Shown here in pieces: positions 1 to 8,973 of a stretch of 39,161 nt of DNA (position 1 is the stretch's first letter; each line of letters begins with the position of its first letter). The notes below the pieces were generated by a model that was not told the DNA's origin, searched no databases, and saw only the letters and a program-made list of their open reading frames with translations. The DNA is taken from contig JAHCAU010000025.1 of NCBI GenBank assembly GCA_019634715.1, positions 1 to 39,161 on the forward strand, read 5' to 3'. The DNA is from Lysobacter sp. (lineage in GTDB: Bacteria; Pseudomonadota; Gammaproteobacteria; Xanthomonadales; Xanthomonadaceae). A program made the translations under genes and the position numbers.

Positions 1-2
1 CG

Positions 3-1208
3 GCGACCGGCATCAATGGCGCCACGGGTGCCACGGGTGTGGTCAATGTGCTGACCAACGACACGCTCGACGGCAACCCGGCGACGCTGGCGAACACCTC
101 GATCACGAACGTGGTCCCGGCGACGCCGATCGGTGGCGGTCCGGTGCCGGTGCTGAATCCGGCGACGGGTCTGGTGGACGTGCCTGCGGGCACGCCGGCC
201 GGCACGTACACGATCACGTACACGCTGTGCGAGCAGCTCAATCCGACCAACTGCAGCACGACGACGGTGACGATCACGGTCGACGCGGCGCCGATCGATG
301 CGGTCGACGACGGCTTCGGCCCGGTCAACGGTGCGACCGGCAACGCGAACGTGGGCAACGCCTACGCCAACGACACCCTCAACGGTGTCGCGGTGAACCT
401 GGCGGACATCACCGGTACGGTGGTGACGCCGGCGACGCCGATCGGTGGCGGCCCGGTGCCGGTGCTGGATCCGGCGACGGGCGTGGTGAGTGTCCCGGCC
501 GGTACGCCGGCGGGCACCTACACGATCGTCTACCAGATCTGCGAAGCGCTGAATCCGGCCAACTGCGACACCGCCACCATCACGGTGACGGTCGACGCGG
601 CGCCGATCGATGCGGTCGACGACGGCTTCGGCCCGGTGAACGGTGCGACCGGCAACGCCAGCGTGGGCAATGCCTACGCCAACGACACCCTCAACGGTGT
701 CGCGGTGAACCCGGCCGACATCACCGGTTCGGTGGTGACGCCGGCGACGCCGATCGGTGGCGGCCCGGTGCCGACGCTGGATCCGGCGACGGGCGTGGTG
801 AGCGTCCCGGCCGGCACACCGGCGGGCACCTACACGATCGTCTACCAGATCTGCGAAGCGCTGAATCCGACCAACTGCGACACCGCGACCATCACGGTGA
901 CGGTGGCCGTGGCGCCGATCGACGCGGTCGACGACAGCTTCGCTGCGGTGGACGGCGTGACCGGCGGCACCACGGCCTCGGTGCTCGGCAACGACACGCT
1001 GAACGGCGTGGCGGTGAATCCGGCCGACGTGACGCTGACCCCGGGCACGGCGCCGACGCCGACCTCGGGCAGCATCACGATGAACCCGGACGGCACGATC
1101 ACGGTCGCGCCGAACACCGAAGCGGGCACGTACACCTATCCGTACACGATCTGCGAAGTCCTCAACCCGACCAACTGCGATACCGCGGTGGCGACGGTGG
1201 TGGTGTCG
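3..1208 (+). repeat. Tandem 312-bp coding repeats
   Basis: Direct repeats with a 312-bp (104-codon) period start at 282, 594 and 906, with part of an earlier copy before 282. The copies at 282 and 594 differ at only about 15 of 312 positions by my count, while the copy at 906 is more diverged in its middle. Such near-identity suggests recent duplication or gene conversion, so repeat number may vary between strains. Confidence 0.9.
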
Positions 1209-3224
1209 GCCCAGCCGGGCCTGGCGCTGGACAAGATCGCCGGCACGCCGAGCGGCAGCACCGCCGGTTCGACGATCCCGTACAGCTTCGTGGTGACCAA
1301 CACCGGCAACGTGACGATCACCGGCCTGGTGATCGACGACGCCCTGCTGGATGCGCCGGCGACCTGCCCGGTGACCACGCTGGCGCCGGGTGCGACGACG
1401 ACCTGCACCGGTATCCACACGCTGACCCAGGCCGAGGTGGATGCGGGCCAGGTGGTGAACACCGCGACCGCGACCGGCAGCCTGCCGGGCGGCGGAACCA
1501 CGGTGTCGCCGCCGGACAGCACCACCACGGTGATCGCGCGCACGCCGGCGATCGCCGCGACCAAGACGGCGACGCTCACCACCGATGGTGGCGTGGCCGG
1601 CGCGGCCGACGTGGGCGACGTGATCACGTACGCGGTCACGGTGACCAACACCGGCAACGTCACGCTCACGCTGGATTCGGTGATGGACAGCCTGGAAGGC
1701 CGCGCCGCGGTGGCGCTGACCTGCGCGCCGACGACCCTGGCCCCGGGCCAGACGGCGGCCTGCAACAGCTACACCTACACGCTGACCGACAGCGACATCA
1801 CCACGGTCGGCCCGACCCTGGACAACGTGGTCACGGCCACGGGCACGTCCTCGGGCCTGGCGCAGACGGTCAGCTCGACCAGCACGGCGGTGGTGGCGGT
1901 GAATGCCGCGCCGGCCACGGTGCGCGTGGTCAAGGTGGCTTCGCCGCGCGACGTGAAGGTCGGCGACCTGGTGCGCTACACGGTGACGATGCAGAACACG
2001 AGCCAGACCCAGGTGGTCGACGGCACGCTGGTCGACACGCCGCCGGCGGGCTTCACCTACGTCGAGGGTTCGCTGACGGTGGCCGATGCCGACAACAGCG
2101 GTCGCCTGGTCGGGACCTACCCGATCCGCGTCGACCGGATCGACATCCCCGGCGAAGGCCGCGCCACGATCACCTACCTGCTGCGCGTGGGCGCGGGCGT
2201 CCGCCCGGGCATCCACACCAACAGTGCGGTGGTCGAGGACAACGGCTCGGTGGTCTCGAACGTGGCCACGGCCGACGTGCAGCTGACGGGCGACCCGATG
2301 CTGGAGGAATCGCTGATCGTCGGTACGGTGTTCAACGACACCAACGGCAACGGCCTGCAGGACGAAGGCGAACGCGGCGTTCCGGGCGTGCGCATCGCGA
2401 CGGTGGAAGGCATCCTGGTCGAAACCGACCAGCACGGCCGCTACCACCTGACCGGCATGAACGGCGGACGCTGGGAACGCGGTCGCAACATCATCCTCAA
2501 GGTCGATCCGGCCACGCTGCCGCCGGGCACCACCTTCACCACGGACAATCCGCTGGTGAAGCGCGTGACCCCGGGCCTGCCGGCGCGCTTCGACTTCGGC
2601 GTGAAGCTGGTGCAGGGCACGTTCGAGGGCGGCACGAAGGCGGTGGAGATGGAGCTGGGTTCGGTGATGTTCGCGCCGGGCAGCGCCGAGATCCGCCCCG
2701 AGTACCGCGAGGCGATCGACAGGATGGCCGAGACCACGCAGAAGTTCGGGGGCGGCGAGGTGATCGTCGCCGCCGAGGGCGACAGCGACCTGCTCGCCTT
2801 CGAGCGTGCGGTCGTGGTGCGCGACGCGCTGGTGGCGAAACTGCCGCCGGCCGTCGCCTCCGCGCTGCGCATCAGCGTGCGCGCCAATCCGCAGGATCCG
2901 GCGAGCACGGTGGTCGGGATGACGGACTGGCCGCTGATCGGCACGTTCCTGTTCGAAACCGACAGCGCCGCGATCAAGGCCGAGTACCGGCCGCTGGTCC
3001 GCAGGATCGCCGAGTACATGGCGGAGATCGGCACCACGCGGGTCGCGGTGGTCGGCCATGCCGACAAGCGCGGTTCGGAAGAACACAACGTGGCGCTCGG
3101 CATGCGCCGCGCCAGGGCAGTCCAGGAGGCCATCGCGGAAGCGTTGCCGGCAGAGATGCGCAACGGTGTGAAGGTCGATTTCAACGATGATCCGGCAGCC
3201 CCTGCCGGCATGAATGGTCAGTGA
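3..3224 (+). CDS. Giant surface repeat protein with DUF11-type domains and C-terminal OmpA domain (5' end outside window)
   Basis: The frame is open from base 3, so the gene begins upstream. Visible order: tandem 104-residue Ig/cadherin-like repeats (residues about 1-402, each with VDD...NDTLNG and GTYTI.Y.ICE.LNP.NC); two DUF7507/DUF11-like domains (about 403-630, with VTNTGNVT); a DUF11 domain (about 638-760, VKVGDLVRYTVTMQNTS); an SdrD-B-like domain (about 772-870, VFNDTNGNGLQDEGERGVPG); then OmpA-like sequence (about 880-1060) with GHADKRGSEEHN and GMRRARAV, the peptidoglycan-binding signature. Each 104-residue repeat carries a Cys pair (ICE, NC) that could be disulfide bonded. By family knowledge DUF11/SdrD modules form extracellular stalks and OmpA anchors to peptidoglycan; a cell-wall-tethered adhesin is inferred. 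The stop overlaps the region just before the next gene (ATG 12 nt after the stop), so the two are probably one operon. Confidence 0.88.
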   Translation, partial: ATGINGATGATGVVNVLTNDTLDGNPATLANTSITNVVPATPIGGGPVPVLNPATGLVDVPAGTPAGTYTITYTLCEQLNPTNCSTTTVTITVDAAPIDAVDDGFGPVNGATGNANVGNAYANDTLNGVAVNLADITGTVVTPATPIGGGPVPVLDPATGVVSVPAGTPAGTYTIVYQICEALNPANCDTATITVTVDAAPIDAVDDGFGPVNGATGNASVGNAYANDTLNGVAVNPADITGSVVTPATPIGGGPVPTLDPATGVVSVPAGTPAGTYTIVYQICEALNPTNCDTATITVTVAVAPIDAVDDSFAAVDGVTGGTTASVLGNDTLNGVAVNPADVTLTPGTAPTPTSGSITMNPDGTITVAPNTEAGTYTYPYTICEVLNPTNCDTAVATVVVSAQPGLALDKIAGTPSGSTAGSTIPYSFVVTNTGNVTITGLVIDDALLDAPATCPVTTLAPGATTTCTGIHTLTQAEVDAGQVVNTATATGSLPGGGTTVSPPDSTTTVIARTPAIAATKTATLTTDGGVAGAADVGDVITYAVTVTNTGNVTLTLDSVMDSLEGRAAVALTCAPTTLAPGQTAACNSYTYTLTDSDITTVGPTLDNVVTATGTSSGLAQTVSSTSTAVVAVNAAPATVRVVKVASPRDVKVGDLVRYTVTMQNTSQTQVVDGTLVDTPPAGFTYVEGSLTVADADNSGRLVGTYPIRVDRIDIPGEGRATITYLLRVGAGVRPGIHTNSAVVEDNGSVVSNVATADVQLTGDPMLEESLIVGTVFNDTNGNGLQDEGERGVPGVRIATVEGILVETDQHGRYHLTGMNGGRWERGRNIILKVDPATLPPGTTFTTDNPLVKRVTPGLPARFDFGVKLVQGTFEGGTKAVEMELGSVMFAPGSAEIRPEYREAIDRMAETTQKFGGGEVIVAAEGDSDLLAFERAVVVRDALVAKLPPAVASALRISVRANPQDPASTVVGMTDWPLIGTFLFETDSAAIKAEYRPLVRRIAEYMAEIGTTRVAVVGHADKRGSEEHNVALGMRRARAVQEAIAEALPAEMRNGVKVDFNDDPAAPAGMNGQ

Positions 3225-3235
3225 GGGGCGCCGAC

Positions 3236-6200
3236 ATGAAGATGAAACTGCTCGACTACACCCTGATCGGCATCCTTGCCAGCGGCTTCGCCGCGAACGC
3301 CATCGCGCAGGACGGCGCGCAGGGCGCGCCGCCGGCCGACGCTACCCAGTGCGGCGACGCCGGCTGCGCGTCCAGCGAGGGCGTGCTGTTCAAGGTGCGT
3401 ACCCGCGGCGAACAGCGTCCGGTGACGAACGCAACCAGCGACCGTGCGGATTCGACCACGCTGCAGCCCGACCGTCGCGTGACGGTCGAGGCCGAGCGCA
3501 TCGACTCGAAGTGGGAGTACGACCTCAAGCCCGGCCAGGCGCTGGCGATCGGCCGCTGGTCGACCGACCTGCCCGGTGGCGGCGTGATCTGGGCCACCGA
3601 GGATCCCAACCTCGGCCAGCCGCAGTTCAACGTGTCCGCGCCGTCGCTGGTGCCGTTCGACGGCAGCCGCATCACCAGGCCGGTGCGGTTCTACGCGTAC
3701 AACAACTATCCGGCCTTCATCCAGCGCGCCGAAGTGCTGATCTACCGCGCCACCGATGCCGACCTGGTGTCGCCGCTGGCGAAGGTGGACCTGCCGGTCG
3801 CGGGCGTGAGCGAAGTGCAGTGGGACGGTACCCTGCCGTCCGGCTACCAGCCGCGCGCCGGTGATGAACTGCTGTACCTGGTGCGCGCCTACGGCGCCGA
3901 TGGCAGCTTCGACGAAACCTTCCCGCGCCGCCTGCAGCTGGTGCGCCCGGAAGAGGTCGAACGCGGCAACCAGGTGCTGCGCAACTCGGTCGAGCGCAGC
4001 ACCGGCACGCCGATGAGCGCCGAGGAAGCCGAGCAGCGCAGCCTCGTCGAAGGCGTGTTCGGCGAGAATTCGCTGCGCCAGCAGAACATCCCGATCTACG
4101 GCTCGCGCATCCGCATCCAGGGGCGCGACATCCCCGATGGCATGAGCGTGCGCATCAACGGCCAGAGCCATCCGATCGACCTGCAGCGCAAGCTCGTCGC
4201 CGAATACCTCGTCCCGGTGGGGCGCCACCGGTTCGACATCGACGCCAGCGGCGGCGCAGGCCAGGTCGCGCGCGAACGCCTGGACATCGACGTCAGCGGC
4301 AAGTACATGTTCGCGGTCGCGATCGCCGATTTCACCCTGTCCGGCAACAGCGTGTCCGGCTCGATCGAGCCGCTGGCCGGCGGCGACCGCTACGACGACA
4401 GCTTCCTGGTCGACGGGCGCCTGGCCTTCTACCTCAAGGGCAAGGTCAAGGGCAAATACCTGATCACCGCGCAGGCCGACACCCAGGAGCGCGAACTGCG
4501 CGACCTGTTCGACGGCTTCTGGAAGGCCGACCCGCAGGACGTGTTCCGCCGCCTCGATCCGGATGCCTACTATCCGGTCTACGGCGACGACTCCACGACC
4601 TACCGCGACGTCGACACCATGGGCCGGCTCTACGTCCGCGTCCACTGGGACAAGAACCAGGCGCTGTGGGGCAATTTCAACACCGGCATCACCGGCACCG
4701 AGTACGGCCAGTACTCGCGCTCGCTCTACGGTGCCGCGCTGAGCTGGCGTTCGCGCCGCGCCACCGGCCTCGGCGAAGCCGGCACGCAGGTCAAAGTCTT
4801 CGGCTCCGAGGCGCAGACCGCACCGGGCCACAGCGAATTCCTCGGCACCGGCGGCAGCCTGTACTACCTCAAGCACACCGACGTGCTGCCCGGTTCGGAC
4901 AAGGTGGTGCTGGAAGTGCGCGACAACACGACCGGGCGCGTCGAGCGCCGGATCGACCTTGCGCGCGGCGCCGATTACGAGATCGACGAGTTCCAGGGCC
5001 GCTTGCTGCTGACCCGTCCGCTGTCGCAGATCACCCGCGAGAACATCCCCACGCTCACCCGCGACGCGCCGCTGGACGGCTTCGCGCAGGTGCTGCTGGT
5101 CGACTACGAATTCGTGCCCAACGGCTTCGACGCCGACGACACCACGATCGGTTTCCGCGGCAAACACTGGTTCGGCGACCACGTCGCCGTCGGCGCGACC
5201 TGGATCGACGAGAACCGCGCCGGCGACGATTATTCGCTCAAGGGCCTGGACCTCACGCTGCAGGCCGGGCGCGGCACCTACCTCAAGCTCGAACAGAGCC
5301 GCACCGAAGCGACCAGCGCGCCGATCTTCTTCTCCGACAACGGCGGCCTGAGCTTCACCGAGCTCAATCCGGTCACCGGTCCGCGCGAAGGCGACGCCCG
5401 TGCGGTCGAAGCCCGCGTCAATTTCCAGGAGCTGGGCTGGACCGACCTCGACTGGTCGGCCGGCGCCTGGTGGCGCAAGGTCGATGCCGGCTTCTCGGTC
5501 GGACGTTTCGACCGCGGCATGGAGATCCGCGAGCATGGCGCCGAAGTGCTGGGCCAGTTCGCGCCGAACGTGAACGTCCGCGGCCGCTACAGCCGCGCCG
5601 AGCGCGGCGCCGATGCGCTGATCCAGGCGCAGGTCACCGGCGAATGGCGGATCAACGACCACAACCGCCTGTCCGCCGAGCTGCGCCGCGTCGAGGAGCA
5701 ACGCCTGCTGGGCGAGGCCGCCGGCCTGCTCGCCGCAGTGCAGTACACGCATCGCTTCGGCAGCAGCCTCGATGTCTACGGCACCGCGCAGTTCACGGTG
5801 GACGACGACGACGGCCGCTACGCAGACAACGATGCGCTGACCCTCGGCGCGAAGTACCTGTTCGGCGACCTGTCGAGCATCGGTGCGGAAGTGACCAGCG
5901 GCGATCGCGGCGACGCGGCGCAGGTCAACGGCGAATACCGGATCAGCCCCGAGCACACGGTCTATGGCCGCTACACGTATTCGACCGACAGGACCGACTA
6001 CGACCCGCTGTTCAACGACCGCCTCAATTCGGGCTGGACGCTGGGCCAGCGCTGGCGTCTGTCGAACCAGGCGAACCTGTTCAACGAAAGCCAGTTCCTC
6101 AAGACGCCGAACGAGTCCGGCCTGGCGCACACCTTCGGCATGGATTTCTATCCGGGCGTGGGCTGGACCCTGGGCTTCACCCTGCAGAACGCCAACCTCG

Positions 6201-6946
6201 ACCGCGAAGTCGGCAACGTCGACCGTCGCGCGATCAGCATCAGCGGTGGCCGCAGCTCCAACGACACCCAGTGGAGGAGCAAGCTGGAGTGGCGCGACGA
6301 CAGCGGCGCCGAACAGCGCACGCAGTGGGTGACCACCAACAGCTTCACCCACAAGCTCGACGACAGCTGGCGGATCGCGGCGCGCTTCAACTACGCGAAG
6401 ACCACCGACGACCTGCTGGCCACCGCCGGCGCGAAGTTCATCGAAGGCAACTTCGGCTTCGCCTACCGTCCGTTCGATTCCGGCAAGTGGGCGCTGCTCG
6501 GCCGCTATACCTACCTGTACGACGTGTCCGCGCTGCAGCAGGTGGGCGACAACGTCGCCAACTACGACCAGCGCAGCCAGGTGCTCTCGCTCGAGGGCAT
6601 CTACAAGCCGAACCTGCAGTGGGAGTTCGCCGGCAAGCTGCTGCGCCGCGAAGGCGAGGTGCGTTTCGGCCGCCTGAGCGGGCAGTGGGCGGATTCCTCG
6701 GCCACGTTCGCCGCATTCCAGGCGCGCTACGCCTTCGCCGATGGCTGGCACACGCTCGGCGAGTACCGCTGGCTGGGCGTGAAGGATGGTGGCGACCGCC
6801 AGGGCGTGCTGTTCGGCATCGATCGCGACATCGGCAAGCAGATGCGCGTCGGCGTCGGCTACAACTTCACCGAGTTCAGCGACGACCTGACCAACTTCGA
6901 TTACGACCACAAGGGATGGTTCGTGAACCTGGTCGGCTGGTACTGA
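3236..6946 (+). CDS. Large outer-membrane beta-barrel-like protein partnered with the repeat adhesin
   Basis: The product is 1236 residues. ATG 3236 is chosen because a GAGGGG Shine-Dalgarno lies 8 nt upstream; an in-frame GTG at 3221 is less likely. An N-terminal signal peptide (KMKLLDYTLIGILASGFAANAIAQ) is followed by a periplasmic-looking part (to about residue 350). From about 350 (GKYMFAVAIADFTLSG) to the end the sequence is rich in alternating polar/aromatic strands with short turns (for example KGKVKGKYLITAQAD, LDVYGTAQFTVDDDDGRYAD), and the last residue is tyrosine (NLVGWY), as expected for an outer-membrane barrel. I do not recognise a named family. Immediate position after the OmpA-anchored repeat protein suggests a dedicated partner, perhaps a surface export or anchoring barrel; this is inference. 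Confidence 0.8.
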   Translation: MKMKLLDYTLIGILASGFAANAIAQDGAQGAPPADATQCGDAGCASSEGVLFKVRTRGEQRPVTNATSDRADSTTLQPDRRVTVEAERIDSKWEYDLKPGQALAIGRWSTDLPGGGVIWATEDPNLGQPQFNVSAPSLVPFDGSRITRPVRFYAYNNYPAFIQRAEVLIYRATDADLVSPLAKVDLPVAGVSEVQWDGTLPSGYQPRAGDELLYLVRAYGADGSFDETFPRRLQLVRPEEVERGNQVLRNSVERSTGTPMSAEEAEQRSLVEGVFGENSLRQQNIPIYGSRIRIQGRDIPDGMSVRINGQSHPIDLQRKLVAEYLVPVGRHRFDIDASGGAGQVARERLDIDVSGKYMFAVAIADFTLSGNSVSGSIEPLAGGDRYDDSFLVDGRLAFYLKGKVKGKYLITAQADTQERELRDLFDGFWKADPQDVFRRLDPDAYYPVYGDDSTTYRDVDTMGRLYVRVHWDKNQALWGNFNTGITGTEYGQYSRSLYGAALSWRSRRATGLGEAGTQVKVFGSEAQTAPGHSEFLGTGGSLYYLKHTDVLPGSDKVVLEVRDNTTGRVERRIDLARGADYEIDEFQGRLLLTRPLSQITRENIPTLTRDAPLDGFAQVLLVDYEFVPNGFDADDTTIGFRGKHWFGDHVAVGATWIDENRAGDDYSLKGLDLTLQAGRGTYLKLEQSRTEATSAPIFFSDNGGLSFTELNPVTGPREGDARAVEARVNFQELGWTDLDWSAGAWWRKVDAGFSVGRFDRGMEIREHGAEVLGQFAPNVNVRGRYSRAERGADALIQAQVTGEWRINDHNRLSAELRRVEEQRLLGEAAGLLAAVQYTHRFGSSLDVYGTAQFTVDDDDGRYADNDALTLGAKYLFGDLSSIGAEVTSGDRGDAAQVNGEYRISPEHTVYGRYTYSTDRTDYDPLFNDRLNSGWTLGQRWRLSNQANLFNESQFLKTPNESGLAHTFGMDFYPGVGWTLGFTLQNANLDREVGNVDRRAISISGGRSSNDTQWRSKLEWRDDSGAEQRTQWVTTNSFTHKLDDSWRIAARFNYAKTTDDLLATAGAKFIEGNFGFAYRPFDSGKWALLGRYTYLYDVSALQQVGDNVANYDQRSQVLSLEGIYKPNLQWEFAGKLLRREGEVRFGRLSGQWADSSATFAAFQARYAFADGWHTLGEYRWLGVKDGGDRQGVLFGIDRDIGKQMRVGVGYNFTEFSDDLTNFDYDHKGWFVNLVGWY

Positions 6947-6969
6947 TCCTTCTCCCTTCGACCCATGGA

Positions 6970-6993
6970 GCCGTGCGTATGGATACGCACGGC
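6970..6993 (+). other. Intercistronic perfect hairpin
   Basis: A perfect 10-bp stem (GCCGTGCGTA / TACGCACGGC) with loop TGGA lies between the barrel gene and the next secreted-protein gene. No T-tract follows, so it may be an RNA-stability or partial termination element rather than a classical intrinsic terminator. Confidence 0.55.
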
Positions 6994-7022
6994 GCGGAAC
7001 CGCTCAGCCTCAAGAACACGAA

Positions 7023-8615
7023 GTGAACATGCACAAGACCACCGTCGACCCACGCACTTCCTTCCGCCAGCGACTGGCCGCGACCGCGTCGCTTGCGGCC
7101 CTGCTCCTCGTTCCGGGTCTTGCACTCGCGCAGCGCGCCATCGAAATGAATTCCGCCGGCGCCAGCACGGCCGCGGCCGCGCCCTTCCAGGGGCCGCTCA
7201 CCATCACCTTCCAGAACAACACCGACAACCCGGGCGGCAACACCTTCGCCGCGGTCGGTGCCACCACGCCCACGGCGACGCTGACGATCCTCAACCAGCA
7301 GTACGCGAACGGCACCAACTTCACGACCAATGGCGCGATGATCGGCGGCACCTTCGCTGGCGACCCGCACTACGCCGCGATGAACTTCCTGGGCGGCGGA
7401 ACCGGCCCCCAGTTCACCTCGCTGCCCACGGTCGCCGCCGGCACCGGCATCGCGGTCGCCACCAACCATGCAGCCCAGTTCGAGTTCCGCACCAACGGCC
7501 TGCTGGTCGCAGGCGCGGCCGCGAATGGCCGCTACCAGTTCGCCGACCTGCAGATCGACCTCAACGTGCCCGTGTCCAACCTGGTGCTGCACATCGCAGG
7601 CCTCGGCGGCACGGCGGGCGGCAAGGGCTTCACCGCCGAGTTCGACCTGGTGCCCGGCAGCTCCGTCGGCGCCACCGGCATCACGCGCCTGTCGGGCAAT
7701 GCCGCGTTCGGCGTCGCGGGCAACCAGATCAACCACCTCGTCGCGACACCTGGCGCCAGTTGCGGCTCGGCCAACTCGGGCGCCTGCGGCTCGGTCCACG
7801 TCACCGGCACCGCGATCACCCGCGTCTACCTGCGCATGTACATGCGCGCCAGCGATGGCGTGGCCTGGCCGAACAATGGCGCCGAGGGCTGGATGCTGGG
7901 CGTGTCCGGTGAAGTCTCCGACATGACGCCGGCCTTCTCCGGCCTGCCGGTCTCCATCGTGCCCGGCACCAACTATTCGGCCACGCTGACCTGCACCAAC
8001 CAGGGGCCGAACATCGCCTATTCGCCGACCTGCACCCCGACCGCCAGCGCGGGCACGATCTCCGCGCTCACCTGCGTCCCGGCGATTCCCGTCGCGCCCG
8101 CCGGCCTGAGTCCGATCGCGCCGAACAATCAGCTCGCCTGCAGCTTCAATTACGTCCTGCCGCCCGGCGGCGGCCAGACCCAGGTGACGTTCACCGGCCA
8201 GACCGGTGCGGTCAACGACCGCAACGGCGGCAGCGTCGGCACGGCGGGGAACAACCAGGTCGTCGCCAACGTGCCGGTCCCGAACGCCGACCTGGTGCTC
8301 ACCAAGACCAACACGCCGGGCGTCAACGGCAACGTCGACCAGGCCGCCGATACCGTGGTCTCGGGCGCACCGAGCAACTACACGATCACCGTGACCAACA
8401 ACGGCCCGGATGCGGCGAACGGCGCGGTGGTCACCGACCCGGTGCCGACCAACCTCACCTGCGCCACCGCCACCTGTACCGCCGCGGGCGGTGCCGCCTG
8501 CCCGGCGCAGACCGGTGCCGCGCTGGTCGCCGCACTGCAGGGCGCGGGTGCGACGGTGCCGACACTGCCCAATGCGGGTTCGGTCACGTTCACGCTGAAC
8601 TGCACGGTGCAATGA
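7023..8615 (+). CDS. Secreted protein with C-terminal DUF11 domain
   Basis: About 530 residues. The start is GTG 7023 or, one codon after next, ATG 7029; the ribosome site is weak (GAAG). The N-terminus is a clear signal peptide (basic RQR, hydrophobic LAATASLAALLLVPGLALA, AxA-like cleavage before QRAIEMN). Residues about 30-300 are a Ser/Thr/Gly/Ala-rich beta-like region without a family I recognise; about 310-420 has Cys-containing Ig-like sequence; residues 422-530 are a DUF11 module (YTITVTNNGPDAANGAVVTDPVP). It follows the barrel gene after 76 nt on the same strand, and a terminator lies just downstream, so it may close the surface operon. The C-terminal 109 residues are nearly duplicated in the next gene. 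Role: extracellular or surface protein, exact function unknown. Confidence 0.85.
   Translation: MNMHKTTVDPRTSFRQRLAATASLAALLLVPGLALAQRAIEMNSAGASTAAAAPFQGPLTITFQNNTDNPGGNTFAAVGATTPTATLTILNQQYANGTNFTTNGAMIGGTFAGDPHYAAMNFLGGGTGPQFTSLPTVAAGTGIAVATNHAAQFEFRTNGLLVAGAAANGRYQFADLQIDLNVPVSNLVLHIAGLGGTAGGKGFTAEFDLVPGSSVGATGITRLSGNAAFGVAGNQINHLVATPGASCGSANSGACGSVHVTGTAITRVYLRMYMRASDGVAWPNNGAEGWMLGVSGEVSDMTPAFSGLPVSIVPGTNYSATLTCTNQGPNIAYSPTCTPTASAGTISALTCVPAIPVAPAGLSPIAPNNQLACSFNYVLPPGGGQTQVTFTGQTGAVNDRNGGSVGTAGNNQVVANVPVPNADLVLTKTNTPGVNGNVDQAADTVVSGAPSNYTITVTNNGPDAANGAVVTDPVPTNLTCATATCTAAGGAACPAQTGAALVAALQGAGATVPTLPNAGSVTFTLNCTVQ
8286..8612 (+). repeat. Shared C-terminal DUF11 module, copy 1
   Basis: This 109-codon segment matches 11263-11589 almost residue for residue (both contain DAANGAVVTDP, TNLTCATATC, GAALVAALQGAGATVPTLPN) and in both genes it runs exactly to the stop codon. 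Confidence 0.88.
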
Positions 8616-8643
8616 CGGCGGGTGTCAGCGCCATGCGATGAAG

Positions 8644-8672
8644 ACGGGGCCCTGCGGGGCCCCGTTGCTTTT
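8644..8672 (+). terminator. Intrinsic terminator after the DUF11 gene
   Basis: ACGGGGCC pairs with GGCCCCGT (8658-8665) around a short loop, and TGCTTTT follows. It sits 29 nt after the stop codon and plausibly ends the transcript from the surface operon. Confidence 0.8.
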
Positions 8673-8973
8673 CTGCGGACGGGGCAGGCGTCGTGCCGCC
8701 GGCCGTGATCGTGCGCGCTGCACGATGACAGCCGGGGATCGATTCTTCCGATGAACGGCAACCATTCCGTTGCGGATGTTCTATCCTGTCAGTCGTAACA
8801 GCATGATCGCGGCCGTGGACGCACTTATGGTGCAGACACGGCCGAGGGGCCGACCGGACACGAATTTCCACGGGCACGACCCGTGTCTCCCGGATGGGCG
8901 GGTACGCATCCGGCGGACGCATGCGAGCCGTCGTGCCTTGATGATGGATGCGTCAACGTTGCGAGGTGTCACC
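8673..8973 (+). promoter_or_regulatory. Intergenic leader with candidate -10 box upstream of the GEVED protein
   Basis: About 300 nt without a convincing gene. A TATCCT hexamer at 8782-8787 resembles the -10 boxes used elsewhere in the window, giving a leader of roughly 180 nt. The reading frame of the downstream gene stays open through much of this stretch, but the residues are Arg-rich, unlike a secretion signal. No riboswitch was recognised. Confidence 0.35.

Noticed and set aside
1..3224. Truncated or pseudogene status of the first gene
   Set aside because: The missing 5' end is simply outside the window; the frame is open and regular from base 3.
3218..6910. Very long open frame on the minus strand across the barrel gene (and similar long frames elsewhere)
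   Set aside because: In GC-rich DNA the opposite and shifted frames lack stops by base composition. The minus-strand translation is low-complexity (Val/Ala/Arg-rich) with no recognisable domain, while the plus strand has signal peptide and barrel features.
8770..8973. In-frame extension of the GEVED protein start
   Set aside because: It would put about 68 Arg-rich residues before the signal peptide; ATG 8974 has a good ribosome site.
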